The position numbers and the translations under genes were made by a program. Shown piece by piece: positions 33,101-46,089 of a DNA stretch of 64,000 nucleotides. The notes under the pieces are model-generated. The model worked only from the letters and a program-made list of their open reading frames with translations, ran no database searches and was not told the DNA's origin. Positions within the stretch are counted from its first letter, which is position 1; each line of letters starts with the position of its first letter. Origin of the DNA: Corbicula japonica (taxonomy: Eukaryota; Mollusca; Bivalvia; Venerida; Cyrenidae). The stretch is from positions 13,231,484-13,295,483 of the forward strand of contig JAZAYU010000005.1 of NCBI GenBank assembly GCA_038501625.1. The letters run 5' to 3'.

Positions 33101-33324
33101 TTTAAAACATTGTACTTTCACAAATAATAATGAGCAATTAGAGGTGTAGTTACACCTCCAGAGAAAATGTTTTTCATCACAAATTGAAAGAACCTAATAG
33201 CAGCAAAGTGCAAGCTGAGTGCAAATATAATGCTCACATGACCTAGTAAGCTACTATCATCGATATGTAATAAAGTATTTCTGACAACAAAATCTTTATT
33301 CATAGTTTTTAAAATTTAATTGTT

Positions 33325-34603
33325 ATGCCCCCACAAATTGGGAGGCATATAGAGTTGCACTCGTCCGTTCGTCCGTACGTACATCCGTACGTCCCCAAAT
33401 CTTGTGGCATCAACTCCTCCTAAACTATAAGGCGGATTTCTTTCAAACTTGCACAGATGATCAAGCAGGATGTGTAGATGATCGTAAAGAAAGGATTTTT
33501 TCCTGCGACCATTTTTACCAGAGTTATGGCCCTTTGTTAATTTCAGTTATAAAATCTTGTGGCGTCAACTCCTCCTAAACTACAAGGCAGATTTCTTGCA
33601 AACTAACACAGATGATGAAGCAGGATGTGTAGATAATCGTGGAGAAAGGATTTCTTCCTGCGACCATTTTTACCAGAGTTATGGCCCTTTGTTATATTCA
33701 TTAATTAAATCTTGTGGCGTCAACTCCTCCAAAACTATAAGCAGATTTCTTGCGAACTTGCACAGATGATGAAGAAGGATGTGTAGATGATCGTAAAGAA
33801 AGGATTTTTTCCTGCGACCATTTTTACCAGAGTTATGGCCCTTTGTTAATTTCAGTAATTAAATCTTGTGGCATCAACTCCTCCAAAACTATAAAGCAGA
33901 TTTCTTGCGAACTTGCACAGATGATAAAGCAGGATGTGTAGATGATCGTAAAGAAAGGATTTTTTCCTGCGACCATTTTTACCAGAGTTATGGCCCTTTG
34001 TTAATTTCAGTAATTAAATCTTGTGGCATCAACTCCTCCTAAACTACAGGGCAGATTCCTTGCAATCATGCACAGATGATGAAGCAGGATGTGTAGATGA
34101 TCGTGAAGAAAGGATTTTTTCCTGCGACTATTTTTACCAGAGTTATGGCCCTTTGTTTTTTTCAATAATAATATCTTGTGGCATCAACTCCTCATTTACT
34201 TTTGGACAGATTTCTTTCTAACTTGCACACATGATCAAGATGGCTGGGTAGATGATCATAAAAAAAAGATTTTTTTCTGCTGCCATTTTTACCACAGTTA
34301 TGGCCCTTTGTTTATTTCACTTAGTAATTTTGTGGCATCAACTTCACATTTTCTATTTGGCTGATTTCTTTCAAACTTGCACAGATGATTAGACATGATG
34401 TGAAGATTGTTGTAAAGGACATTGTCTTGCAACAATTTTCACCACAGTTATGGCCTTTTGTTTATGTTAGTTATTAAATTTTGTGGCACTTACTCCTCAT
34501 TTACTAATCGTGATCACCACATGTTGTTAATACCTGGTACAAAATTTTGTAACAAATGTTATTGCAGCAGTGAGGGCATCAGTGTCCTCTGGACACAGTC
34601 TAG
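33325..34603 (+). mobile_element. Tandem-core element E4
   Basis: 5' hairpin ATGCC-(14 nt)-GGCAT (33325-33348), (CCGT/CGTA)n, then seven core units of about 155 bp each with CTTGTGGCATCAACTCCTCC, GATGATCGTAAAGAAAGGAT and CCAGAGTTATGGCCCTTTGT. Units 1-5 are very similar, 6-7 diverged. The 3' end has GAGGGCAT, the perfect hairpin GTGTCC-tct-GGACAC (34582-34596) and CTAG (34600-34603) before TTTA. Confidence 0.75.
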
Positions 34604-34629
34604 TTTATATTTTAATCTGAACTCCATAC

Positions 34630-34985
<356 letters not shown>

Positions 34986-35189
34986 TAGAAAGACTGCAAC
35001 CAGAACTATTACAAGTCCTGCAAATAATTTTTTTAACACAACAGTACACTGTTCTTACAAAACAGTACATTGTCACTGAATGACCATATAAACTTCCATT
35101 ATCCAAACTTGATTTTGCTTCATATTTCCATATTCTCATACATGTATTTGATCATTATTATGGAAAATTAAGGTTTCTATCAACTGAAT

Positions 35190-35380
35190 CTTGAGATTTG
35201 AAACTGTTTTCTATTCTTAGTTTTATAATCATGTGCCCAGATATTAAATTCAGCTTCACAAATTTCTGTATATGAACCATATAAGCAATGAATTAACTGG
35301 CGACCAGTCGCCATTTCAGCCAATCAGATCCTTGAGGTTTGAGACTGATCTCAAAAATTAGTTTTATGATCTTGAACCCT
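35190..35380. mobile_element. AAGGTTATAAAACTGAG palindromic MITE, decayed
   Basis: TTGAGATTTGAAACTG and AGTTTTATAATC words on the left; GGCGACCAGTCGCCATTTCA and CCAATCAGATCCTTGAGGTT on the right. Confidence 0.55.
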
Positions 35381-35467
35381 GGTCTAATTTGATAAAAAAA
35401 GATGATTCCATTGTATTACTTCAGCACTTGAAGTGTTAAGACACAATCCTGTTTTTCATATTTACAG

Positions 35468-35524
35468 TTATGGCAGTTGGAGAATCCTGCAGAAGGTGAG
35501 GGACTTGGTGCAGCAGAGTTTCAT
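35468..35524 (+). CDS. NSMAF: NSMAF exon (end of WD blade 3)
   Basis: Acceptor TTTCATATTTACAG, donor GTAAGT, 57 nt in phase 0 at both ends. It encodes LWQLENPAEGEGLGAAEFH. 'SVK-LWQ' completes blade 3. The Gly/Glu-rich rest is an inter-blade loop. Being a phase 0-0 cassette, it could be skipped without frameshift. Confidence 0.9.
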
Positions 35525-35941
35525 GTAAGTGACTTCATTAAAATATCACTATATTTCATGCACCATTATAAAATGGGACTTAAAAGAGTTGGGGAGAATA
35601 TTAGATCCTGATCAAACTGTCAACTTCAATGGTCTGAAAAGAATATACTGTTTTCTGGATGCATTAAAACTGCATCTCTGACTAATCAGACAGCAAAAAT
35701 GCATAGGCTGATCTGGATCTACACTGTCACAAAGGCTGTACCACATTTTGTCATGGCACATCACAAATTTTAGATAATATAAGATGGTGGAATAAGCACA
35801 CATAATGACTGAGAAGCAATGTAAACAAATCATGTAAGCATTATTTAAGGCAAAATGTGGATGTAAACTGAACAATTGAACATAATAGCACTTTGTTTTT
35901 GGGATGGATTACTACTAAAACATTTATAACCACAAAATTGC

Positions 35942-36145
35942 TTAATCCTTTCCTCCATAGATACACCTCTATTGTGTGGGTGAACAGTTTAGATCCAGAT
36001 CAGCCAACACATCCGTGCCATCTGATCAGGATCTAAACTGTTCGCATTTTATTTATTAGGTTATTTCTGACCAAAATGCTGGCTGATCTGGATCTACACT
36101 GGTCGCACATGCATAAAAAGGCATATTTATGGAGGACAGGGTTAA
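35942..36145. mobile_element. TTAA MITE family copy with internal deletion
   Basis: TTAATCCTTTCCTCCATAGA to TTATGGAGGACAGGGTTAA; 204 bp, most of the middle of the second hairpin missing. Confidence 0.75.
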
Positions 36146-36796
36146 AAGACAACGAAGTAGAACAAATACTTCTAGAACATCTGAATGTAAAAAAATCATA
36201 TTCAGGGATTGTTTAAGACAATGGTATTTGTCTGACAGTTTGAGGTACTTTGTTCATTTCTATGGAATCATTGTGCTAATTAAATTAACCCAGAAGTTAT
36301 CATTGTCAGATAAAATTTGATAGTTGACACAAAATAGTGAATTAAATGGGACAAGTTTTAACCAGAGTCTGGAAATTGAATTATCTAATATTTTCCTACA
36401 AGCACTTATGTTGCTTCTTTGATATGATAAGAGTATTTTTTGAGAATTTCCTTGGATTTCTTTGTTTTTCCATGCATCACACAATCCCAGCTTTATTCCA
36501 TAGTTTATTGACTTTGCCCACACCCATTAATTGCACTTGTAGGAGGCAGTGCTGAAATTGATTATACCTTAAACCATATTCTCCCTTCCTCCTTACTTTT
36601 TGACTGTGTGGCATGGCTGTGTTTTCTCAGTGTGGCTTTTCCTTATATATTTCATTATTTTTCAAAATGTTTCAAAACTTTACATTTATGGCTTGCGCTT
36701 GTTATTCTTAACACAGAATCACTTTAAAACATACGAGGGGTGTTCGAAAAGTAATGTTTATGCAGTTATATTGCAGAACACATATCGATTTTCATT

Positions 36797-36929
36797 AAGG
36801 ATTGAATCGATATTTAATGGTTTTCATTTGGGTATGGAAAACAGTTGGGTTGTTTAAAGTGTGTGAAGCCCGACAATCCAACTGTTTTTCATACCCAAAT
36901 GAAAAACGTCAAATGTAGATTCAATCCTT
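36797..36929. repeat. Hairpin repeat AAGGATTGAATCGATATTTA
   Basis: Left arm AAGGATTGAATCGATATTTA...CATTTGGGTATGGAAAACAG, right arm the inverse (TTTTTCATACCCAAATGAAA...AGATTCAATCCTT), about 27-nt centre. A left-arm-like fragment is at about 32323-32395 (AAGGATTGAATCAATATTTT). Confidence 0.65.
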
Positions 36930-37656
36930 ATATTTACACACATTAATACTCTCATAAATACATAAATTATTAGACAAATTCGTAATATAACAGCTTTTTC
37001 TTATGGCTGTTAGAACATCCATGTTCACGACAAAGTGAATGACGGCACGCTTTTTCGCAACAACTCGTAGCAAAACGTGCGTGCTTGGCGATGTCACACA
37101 TCAAAACATTGTGCATAGTCCAATAAACTGTGAACGGTTCTTCTGGAGCCACGCCTTTTAAACAATTACGTAATACTGTTTACCATTAGAAATTATGATT
37201 CGTTAGGTGAATAAGACTTCATTGTAGAGAATGAAATCGAAGTGTAAATATAATTTTTTAAATTATTCATAGATGTATCTATCATTCCTCTATTTACTCT
37301 TAAAATTTCGGCCAGTTTTGATTTCACAAATGTAGCTGTATCAGAATCTTTTTATTGTATACAAACATCACTGTGAATTTTCCAGGCAAAAACCAAAAAC
37401 AAGTTTGCTTCATCATCTTTTCTTATTTCTGAATTATTATTTTGTAGAAATTGTGATTTCCTGTTAGAAAATAATAATAATAATAATTATTCAAATTATC
37501 AGTTTCTAAAACTTGAATAATGGTGTCTTAGCGAGTCTAAAATGGAAACACTTTTTCGATTAAGAGTTAAGATTAATATTATTCATTGGAATCTCACAAT
37601 TTATACATGAATTTACTGCCTGAGTGGTCATCTTTAACACACACTTGGCATTTTTT

Positions 37657-39793
37657 AGCTCGACTATTCGAAGAATAGGGGAGCTATCCTACTCACCCCG
37701 GTGTCGGCGTCGGCCGTTAAACAAAATATGCACTTTGGTCCATAACTTAAAAACTACTTTTGATATCAACTTCAAACTTGAAATATATATTCACCATCAA
37801 ATTCTACATCATTACCAACAAGACCCATAACTCTGCTACAAATATTTTTTAAGTTATGCCCCTTTTTCACTTAAATTTTGCGTTAAGGAAAATATGCACT
37901 TTGGTCCATAACTTATAAACTACTGGAGATATCAACTTGAAATTTGGAATATATATTCACCATCAAATTGTACATCATTACCAACAAGACCCATAACTCT
38001 GCTGTCAATATATTTCAAGTTATGCCCCTTTTTTCTTATATTTTGTGTTAAGCAAAATATGCATTTTGCCCATAACTTCAAAACTACTTGAGATATTGCC
38101 TTGAAACTTGAAATATATTTTCACCATCAAAATTTACATCATAACCAACAAGACCCATAACCCTGCTTTCAATATTTTTCAAATTATGCCCCTTTTCCAC
38201 TTACATTTTGTGTTAAGCAAAATATACACTTGGCCCTTAACTTCATTATTAATGGAGGGATTTCAAAATAACTTGGCACAAATGTTCACCATGACAAGGC
38301 GGTGTGTCGCGTACAATACCTATGCCTGTAGGTCGAAGGTCAAGGTCACTGTTACAAAAAATAGAATTTTCTTGTCCGGGCTGTAACTTTGTTATGAATG
38401 GAGGGATTTCAATATAACTTGACACAAATGTTCACAATGACAAGGCTGTGTGTCCGCACAATACCCATGGCTGTAGATCCAAGGTCAAGGAGACTGTTAC
38501 TAAAAATAGAATTTTCTTGTCCAGGCTGTAACTTTGTTTTGAATGGAGGGATTTCGAAATAACTTGACACAAATGTTCACTATGACAGGGTGGTGTGTCG
38601 CGTACCATGCCCATGCCTGTAGGTCAAAGGTCAAGGTCAATCTTACAAAAAATAGAATTCTCTTGTCCGTGCTGTTACTTTGTTATGAATGGAGGGATTT
38701 CAAAATAACTTTGCACAAACGTTCACTATGACAAGGCAGTGTGTCCACACAATACCCAAGCCTGAAGGTCCAGGTCACTGTTACTTAAAACAGAATTTTC
38801 TTGTCCGGGATGTAACTTCATTATAAATGGACGGATTTCAAAATAACTTGGCACAATTGTTCACAATGACAGGGTGTTGTATCCCATACCATGACCATGC
38901 CTGTAGGTCAAGGTCACTGTTACTAAAAATAGAATTCTCTTGTCCGGGCTGTAACTTCGTTAGGAATAGAGTGATTTCAAAATAACTTGACACAAATGGT
39001 CATCATGACAAGTTGGTGTGTCCCGTACCATGCCCATGCCTGTAGGTCCAAGGTCACTGCTACTAAAATAGAATTTTCTTGTCAGGGTTTTAAATACATT
39101 AGGAATATAGTAACTTGCCAGAAATGTTCACCATGACAAGCTGGTGAGTCGTGTACCATTTCCATGCCTTTAGGTCAGTTCTTTTCTGTAACATTACTGA
39201 AGTGATTGATAATTGACTAAAAGTAAATATCTCTAATAAAAAAAATTCTAACAAGTTTTCTAACAACTTCAGAAATATTTCATAGTTATTCCCCTTTTCA
39301 GTTTAATATTTATGGTACATTAAGAAATTATTTCTGTTATTTGAAATGAATTTTTCCCTTACCATTCACTTCACAGACACTTGTTTAGGGGTCATTTGCT
39401 GGCCCTATATGCCTATAGAGCTATATAGGCCTATATACAGGCTTACAGGTCTCTAGATCCAAAAGTGGGTTAATTATTGTTGAAAGGGTATTTTTTTCAA
39501 ACTGGGATATTTTGTGTTCTAAGTGATTGTATATGTATCTCATGCTATAGATCATCTGTTTATTTCCTGAAATTGCCCACTTTTGGATCTAGAGACCTGT
39601 AAGCCTGTATATAGGCCTATATAGCTCTATAGGCATATAGGGCCAGCAAATGACCCCTAAACAAGTGTCTGTGAATAGTTTTACTGATTGCACATGAATG
39701 TATGGCCATAGTTGTTACTGTTTTAATCTTCAAATTGCATTTGTTTCAAATGATTCGAATAGTCGAGCATGCTGTCTCCTCTGACAGCTCTTG
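37657..39793 (+). mobile_element. Tandem-core element E5 inside the mariner-like element
   Basis: 5' AGCTCGACTATTC-g-aa-GAATAG (hairpin); TTCGAATAGTCGAGC (39754-39768) is its inverse near the 3' end. Core A (37725-38250) has about three units with AAATATGCACTTTGGTCCAT. Core B (38250-39170) has about six units with GGAGGGATTTCAAAATAACT and AAGGTCAAGGTCACTGTTAC, a sequence shared with E3 core C. The 3' hairpin is GCTGTC-tcctct-GACAGC (39771-39788), and the end is TCTTG before TTTA. Confidence 0.75.
39370..39675. mobile_element. 306-bp MITE with perfect 100-bp inverted repeats
   Basis: 39370-39469 and 39576-39675 are exact inverse copies of each other over 100 bp (starting TTCACAGACACTTGTTTAGG), around a 106-bp centre. 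It lies inside E5. No target duplication could be made out. Confidence 0.95.
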
Positions 39794-41086
39794 TTTAAGA
39801 TTCCTGTATCTTTATTTACCCACAAGTGTTGTAACAAACCCCTGTCATTTCTCATTTTGTAAACTTACCTCTCATGTTAAGGACTTTGTTATTTGAAGCC
39901 AGAACAGCAGATCAAATTAGTTTTATATCAAATGGACAAGTATAAATGCCATTACTTTATGATATATTCAAAATGTTTAAGCATTGCTGTTTACTTTTCT
40001 TTTTATTATCTGAACGATGACACTGATATTTGCTTTAGACGAAAACTAGTCTAGTACATGTATATCCTTAATTTTTCAACTTGTTAGATAAAAGGTTACG
40101 CTTACTGCAGACATGCATATAACATGTATACATTCATTAATATGAGTCCAGGAAATACATAAGCATTACTTTTTGAACACCCCTCGTAGCATTGAACAGT
40201 TTTTCTAGTAAACTTATAGTCTAACTATAAGCATCAGTATAAAACTTATAGTCCGATGTCATACAATGGTATAAATTTTATGTTGTCAATTTTAGTGATC
40301 ATTAACTTGTACAATTCAAATTTTCACTTTATTTTGTAGATTATTTTTATCTTCTATTACCTACTCTGAACTTTTGGTTTGGAGATTTGCATAGCATTTG
40401 GACAATTTACATGTATCTGAATTTTTTTTATTTATAAATGAATATTGCCATTTTCCTGTTGTTATAAACCTAGAGAACATTGAAATTATATTGTTATTTC
40501 AAGTGGGCATAAATTCACATAGCTATGTTATTCTCATACAGTTTTATACTTGGTGGTTTGATTTCACTGGGGTTTGAATAATGTACTTCCTCTAGCACAA
40601 AATATGCGAAAATCGACCCCTTGCAAAATAAAATGTTACCACTGTATGCATATTTTTCTGTTTTTCTTTTGCTACAAATTTTGATTTCAGTTAGATTTTG
40701 GCTTGCAACCAAAACATTAAACACCATGTGCGGGGACTGATATTTTCGTTGAGATGTAGCGCGGCAGTATAATCGACAGAAAGTTGTTCATTGTAAATCA
40801 CGCTTTCAGATTGCTTTACTTTAGGCCACACCTTTTGTTACTGTTTCACCATCCGCAAGGGGAATGTACCCACAGCGACAAAAATTTGATTGACAGCAAA
40901 ATCGCTTTGCAAGTTAAATACAGCATCTTTTGATTGGAGCAGCAGTTCTAACAGTCGTCACATTACAAAAACATGGTTGGTGTCTTGTCAAGTGTTGCAA
41001 TGCAACAGGTGTTTACGGAGGTTGCTCGCTTGGTCAGTATCTAATTGAAATCAAATTTTGTAGTCAACATTTCTTTGCTTTTTTAG
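39794..41086 (+). other. Intron stretch, little recognised
   Basis: Apart from the right mariner end (to 40188) I see no repeat family or exon. 40730-40980 is slightly richer in CpG (GAGATGTAGCGCGGCAGTAT). Confidence 0.5.
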
Positions 41087-41222
41087 ATGCAGTTGGACCA
41101 CGACTATAGTGTCACAGATATTACTGTAGATGACTGTTGCAGAGTTCTAGTGTCCGGAACAAAAGAGGGGCAACTATATGTGTGGGATTTACATAACTAT
41201 GCACTCAATAATATATTTCAGC
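41087..41222 (+). CDS. NSMAF: NSMAF exon (WD blade 4, GTKEGQLYVWDL)
   Basis: Acceptor TTTGCTTTTTTAG, donor GTAAGA, 136 nt. It encodes MQLDHDYSVTDITVDDCCRV then LVSGTKEGQLYVWDLHNYAL and NNIFQ. 'L-HD-SV--I------LVSGTKEG---IWDL' is a full WD repeat and one of the best FAN matches. The opening ATG is not a start; the frame continues from the previous exon (phase 0). Confidence 0.97.
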
Positions 41223-41360
41223 GTAAGATTTATGTTTATTTTATACATTTTTAGCCAGATTTTGACTAGAATCATACAGAAATGATTCAAATTTCACATT
41301 TCAAAATCTCCAACATTTTTAATTCATTATATGTTTTGTATGATACTTACTGCATTTACT

Positions 41361-41502
41361 TTAACCCTTTCCTTCATATATATTCATTTTATGCATGTGC
41401 GACCAGGGTAGATCCAGTTCAGCCAGAACGGATGTGTAGGGTGATCTGGATCTACAATCTTCGCCCACGCAGTATAGGTGTGTCTATGGAGGAAAGGTTT
41501 AA
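41361..41502. mobile_element. TTAA MITE family, 142-bp deletion form
   Basis: Both ends intact (TTAACCCTTTCCTTCATATA, TATGGAGGAAAGGTTTAA) but only the outer arm of each hairpin is left. Confidence 0.8.
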
Positions 41503-42072
41503 TACCATTAATAACATGAATGACGATCCTTATTGCTCATTATCTCAAAGAAATAAAGCAAAACTAACTCCCACCGATATTCGGTCTTCGTGAACTTGCT
41601 CATTTCAACTCCGGCTGATATTTGGTCTTCATGAACTTGCTAATTTAATACATTCCGACAAACCTAAAACACTCACAAAGTCTAGTGTAGAACAGATGGT
41701 AGAAACTTCTTGAAGAGGAAGTTTAAGAAATGACGGATAATCCAATGTGTCTGTTTGGCGTCTCACTTGGCTTTGCTATCGGAAGTTATATGCCCATTTC
41801 GGTGATCGTCATTATGGACATTAAATACTTTTATTTGCTTTTCAATGTTGCAATATTCAAATTTTATTCATCTGCACTGAATTATGTCTGCACCTACTGC
41901 TAAAAGAAGAAGGGTGGAATTGCAATAAGAAGAAAAAGAAATCAAAAAAAAAAATTTCATTTGCTTTTTTTATTCTCTAAAATATGTCAAAGGTTGCAAA
42001 GCATCAAACATTCAAGTTTGACGAAGAAAAAGCGTTATATTCTTTGTTCATATGAGAATCTGTTTGGGAAAG

Positions 42073-42330
42073 TGTGAGGTTGGTGCACCTTAGAACCTGG
42101 TATAATCCCCCCCCCCCCCCCCAGTGGCAAATTGATTTGTCATTGACCATTACAAGGTTGTTACAACAAAGGTTCTTTTTGTCATTAATTGTTCATGGTG
42201 TCTTCTTTGAAATTGATTTTTGGATAAATACATGCTCTGTTTACATCTCTACTTTTTGGCTGCATGGGGATGCTTCGTGTTTTGGGTGTGGCAATTCATG
42301 ATATGCATATTTCACTTTTTAATATATGCA
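42073..42330 (-). repeat. Dispersed ATGCATATCAGGAATYG family, minus strand
   Basis: GTGCACCTTAGAACCTGGTA, a C16 tract, GGCAAATTGATTTGTCATTG, and at the right GTGGCAATTCATGATATGCA then TATTTCAC. Inverse of the block order at 7605-7835. Confidence 0.55.
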
Positions 42331-42945
42331 CAGATGACCACAAGAGCAATGCCAAATTTCACAAAAATGACATAATATGCAATGTTCACTTTTTGATTCT
42401 TTGACTTATTTCTTACAAAGAGGCGGCTAGATCAGATGACATAGATGTGACAGTTGATCTTTATCTATACTGTTGGCACACATGATAAAACCTGTTATGA
42501 TAAAATACATGTATATGTGATAAAAGTGTACTAAAACAATGCAAAATAAAACAAGCACAAATTGTCTTAGTAAAAATAAAATTAACACCCATCCACTTGA
42601 CAATGTTGCATGCAAAAGCACACAAACATATAAAACATAAGAAGCTTATAGCATAAAAGCTGGTACGACACCATAAGCATACCTTCAATACAATATCCCA
42701 TTAAAAATATTGTAGATTTCTTTTTATACTTTATTATTAACATTTCCACATGAAGCCTCTGATTCCGCTGGGGCTTGCCTGAATGGTTTGAAGAAACAAA
42801 AATGCCTGGCTAATTAAACATGAGCTGTAATAAGGGAGAACTAATGACTTTACCTTTTTGACTCAAATACAAAGTCGGAAAATGATTGATATGAATCTAT
42901 TTAAATGTGGAAAGAATAAATAATTTCCATTTTTTTCATTCACAG

Positions 42946-42984
42946 GTCATGAAGGGAAGGTGCATGCAGTGCAGTTGAATGATA
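42946..42984 (+). CDS. NSMAF: NSMAF exon (39 nt, start of WD blade 5)
   Basis: Acceptor TTTTTCATTCACAG, donor GTAAGT. With the carried C it reads RHEGKVHAVQLND plus one base. 'H-G-V--V-----D' is the first strand of a WD repeat. Very short but both sites are strong and the phases (1 in, 1 out) fit. Confidence 0.92.
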
Positions 42985-43318
42985 GTAAGTTACTGACATT
43001 GATTTATATTTTAGCATTATAATCCTGTTGTTTTTTTTAAAGCATATTATTGTATCACATTGAGTTGTGCATAACCGATGCTACGTGTTTTGGGCAGTTG
43101 CACATTACTGGTAAGCAGGCTTAATTAATAGGAACCTGAATTTTCCCCTGAAAAAAATTGTGATAGCACATATATAACATTTCCCCCTATATGCCTGGTT
43201 GAAATTCTGGTTTCTGTGATTTATTAAACCGAACCAACAATATTTTAATTATATTATGTCTGGTCTCTTTACCAAATAACCTTTTCATCTTTTCTTCAAA
43301 ATCAAGGTTGTTAATTCG

Positions 43319-44975
43319 ATGTGGCCGAAATTCGGGGGAGCATATAGTTGTCGCTTTGTCCGTCCGTCCGTCCCGTTCGTCCGTCCGTTCGTTCGTCCGT
43401 CCGTCCGTCATAATATTGTCCGGACAATTACACAAAAACTATGAGAGGTATCAAGACTAAACTTCATAGGTAGTTAGATCTCGTTGAGGAGCAGTGCAGT
43501 GCACAAGAACTATAACTCTTGCTTTATTCATTTTTGAGTTATTGCCCTTTGAAATTTCTCATACTTACTTTTTGTCCGGGGCATATCTCCCAAAGTCTAA
43601 GAGTTATGAAGTTGAAACTTCATAAGTAGATAGATCTCAATGAGGAGCAGTGCAGTGCACAAGAACCATAACTCTTGCTTTATTCATTTTTGAGTTATTG
43701 CCCTTTGAAATTTCTCATACTTACTTTTTGTCCGGGGCATATCTCACAAAGTATAAGAGTTATGAAGTTGAAACTTCATAAGTTGATAGATCTCAATGAG
43801 GAGCAGTGCAGTGCACAAGAACCATAACTCTTGCTTTATTCATTTTTGAGTTATTGCCCTTTGAAATTTCTCTTACTTACTTTTTGTCCGGGGCATATTT
43901 CACAAAGTATAAGAGTTATGAAGTTGAAACTTCATAAGTAGATAGATCTCAATGAGGAGCAGTGCAGTGCATAAGAACCATAACTCTTGCTTTATTCATT
44001 TTTGAGTTATTGCCCTTTCAAATTTCTCATACTTACTTTTTGTCTGGGGCATATCTCACAAAGTATAAGAGTTATGAAGTTGAACCTTCATAACTAGATA
44101 GATCTCAGGGAGGAGCAGTGCAGTGCACAAGAACCATAACTCTTGCTTTATTCATTTTTGAGTTATTGCCCTTTGAAATTTTTCATACTTACTTTTTGTC
44201 CGGGGCATATCTCACAAAGTATAAGAGTTATGAAGTTGAAACTTCATAAGTAGATAGATCTCAATGATGAGCAGTACAGTGCATAAGAACCATAACTCTT
44301 GCTTTTATTGATTTTTGATTTATTGTCCTTTGAAATTTCTCTTACTTATTTTTTGTCCAGGGCATATCACACAAAGTATAAGAGTTATGAACTTGAAACT
44401 TCATAAGTAGAATGAATTCGTTGAGGAGCAGTGCAGCACACAAGAACCATAACTCTTGCTTTATTCATTATAGAGTTAATGCCCTTTGAAATTTACCATA
44501 CTTACTTTTTGTCCGGGGCATATCTCACAAAGTATAAGAGTTAGGAAGTTGAAACTTCATAAGTAGATAGATCTCAATGAGGCGCAGTGCAGTGCACAAG
44601 AACCATAAATCTTGCTTTATTGATTTTTTATTTATTTCCCTTTGAAATTTCTCTTACTTAGTTTTATCTGGTGCATATCTCACAAAGTATAAAAGTTTCT
44701 GAACTTGAAACTTCATAAGTAGAATGATCTCAATGCAGAGCAGTGCAATGCACAAGAACCATAACTCTTGCTTTATTCATTTTTGAGTTAGTGCCCTTTG
44801 AAATTTCTCATTTTTTTTGTCTTATTTTTGTACAATATTGTAAAATGCTTTCTGTTTGAATCGTAAAGGAAACTTTCAAATACAATATCTTTCTTACAAA
44901 TTCTTCCTGTTCTAACAAAAAAGTATTTGTGACAAAGCGGCGTTGGGGAGCATAACCCGTCTCTGACGGCTCTTG
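43319..44975 (+). mobile_element. Tandem-core element E6
   Basis: 5' CCGAAATTCGG hairpin (43325-43335) then GGGGAGCATATAG, a long (CCGT/CGTT)n block (43358-43410), and nine core units of about 160 bp with GAGGAGCAGTGCAGTGCACA, CATAACTCTTGCTTTATTCA and TTTTTGTCCGGGGCATATCT. The 3' end has GGGGAGCATA, the perfect hairpin CCGTC-tct-GACGG (44957-44969) and CTCTTG before TTA. Unlike the others, the end-proximal GGGGAGCAT is a direct and not an inverted match. Confidence 0.75.
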
Positions 44976-45485
44976 TTATTTCAGACCTTTGACATCGTTG
45001 AATATTATACATACATTTTTCATAGTACTCCTTAAGATTATTTTAATGAATAATTAAGGCTCCCTTTGATATGGGTGGTTTCAACTCCTCAGCTACTATA
45101 CCTGAAGGTATCGTTCAATCACCAATATGATAAACTTTCATGTCTTAAAATGTTTCTTTTTCATGTACTGTGATACGCAAGATTCGTAATATCAGATTTC
45201 CTCTGAAAATTAAAGATTGGTTAGTTTGACCTGCTATATGCTCTGTGCCAATACAACCTTTTTAAGAAAGGCATAAACCACATTTCTTTGTACAGTATTT
45301 ATGTGTTAATACAAATACCATATTGATGGGTCCATGCTCACTGTCATATGATTGTTTGGGACAGTTCACAATATTGTACTGTTTCCTTGGGCAAATATTG
45401 CAATCAAAGTGGGTCTAAGCTGCAAGGAGAGAAAAAAACCCAAACATTACTGCTCAGTCAAACTGAGCCCTGTGTCATTGTTAAT

Positions 45486-46089
45486 TACTGTAGAACTGGA
45501 TTTATTCGCGTTGGTTTTATTTTCGCTAATATTCGCGAATCGCTTGCCTCGCGAATTCATAAATATCGCGAATATATGATGAGTTTTGATATATCCGATA
45601 CTAATTATCCGAAAAGAGACAACTTAAAATAGAACTGTTAATCTCTTCAAACGCCAAATATAATTCCTTTTGATCCACCATTCATTTATTTGATTTAATT
45701 ATTTGAATAAATTTGGCAAATAATATAAACGATTATTTCCTTAAACTATGGTAAGTTTTGAGTAATTTATTCTAATACAGGAAACAATGTAGCTATTGTC
45801 AGCGTTGTTTGTTATATTTTGCACCTTAACAAAAGGCAGCTTGCCTAACAATATTATGTTTATTGATAGTTAATTGCTTAATATTTCAGTAAGGACAATG
45901 GTATATATCTGTACCGTTTGCATGTGTTTAACGATGAAATCGTGATCATTGTTATAACTTTTACTTTTATATTTTCAGTTTCGAGTCTGACGACGTCGCG
46001 AATTTATGAATACGCGAATAAAGAAAATTGCTGATTTTTGACAAAAATCGCGAAATTTTGACCTCGCGAAATTAATGCGTTTTACAGTA
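45486..46089. mobile_element. Element with TACTGTA ends and TTCGCGA words
   Basis: Left TACTGTAGAACTGGATTTAT then TCGCG; right CGCGAAATTAATGCGTTTTA then CAGTA: about 25-bp imperfect inverted ends. Many TTCGCGA/TCGCGAA words lie in both subterminal regions. TA at the ends would fit a mariner-type MITE. No ORF. Confidence 0.65.

Larger units (their letters stand above)
36732..40188. mobile_element. Mariner-like element with nested insertions
   Basis: Inverted ends TACGAGGGGTGTTCGAAAAG (36732) and CTTTTTGAACACCCCTCGTA (to 40188) match over 31 bp with two differences, and TA is at each end. TACGAGG-type ends and TA sites are typical of mariner. The span is 3,457 bp; subtracting E5 (2,137 bp) leaves 1,320 bp, the usual mariner length. 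I found no recognisable transposase, so the copy is dead or was non-autonomous. A 61-codon minus ORF at 36970-37152 has no domain I know. Confidence 0.75.

Noticed and set aside
36970..37152. Transposase fragment of the mariner-like element
   Set aside because: A 61-codon ORF without a catalytic D-D-D motif or helix-turn-helix I can recognise, on the strand chosen only by openness.
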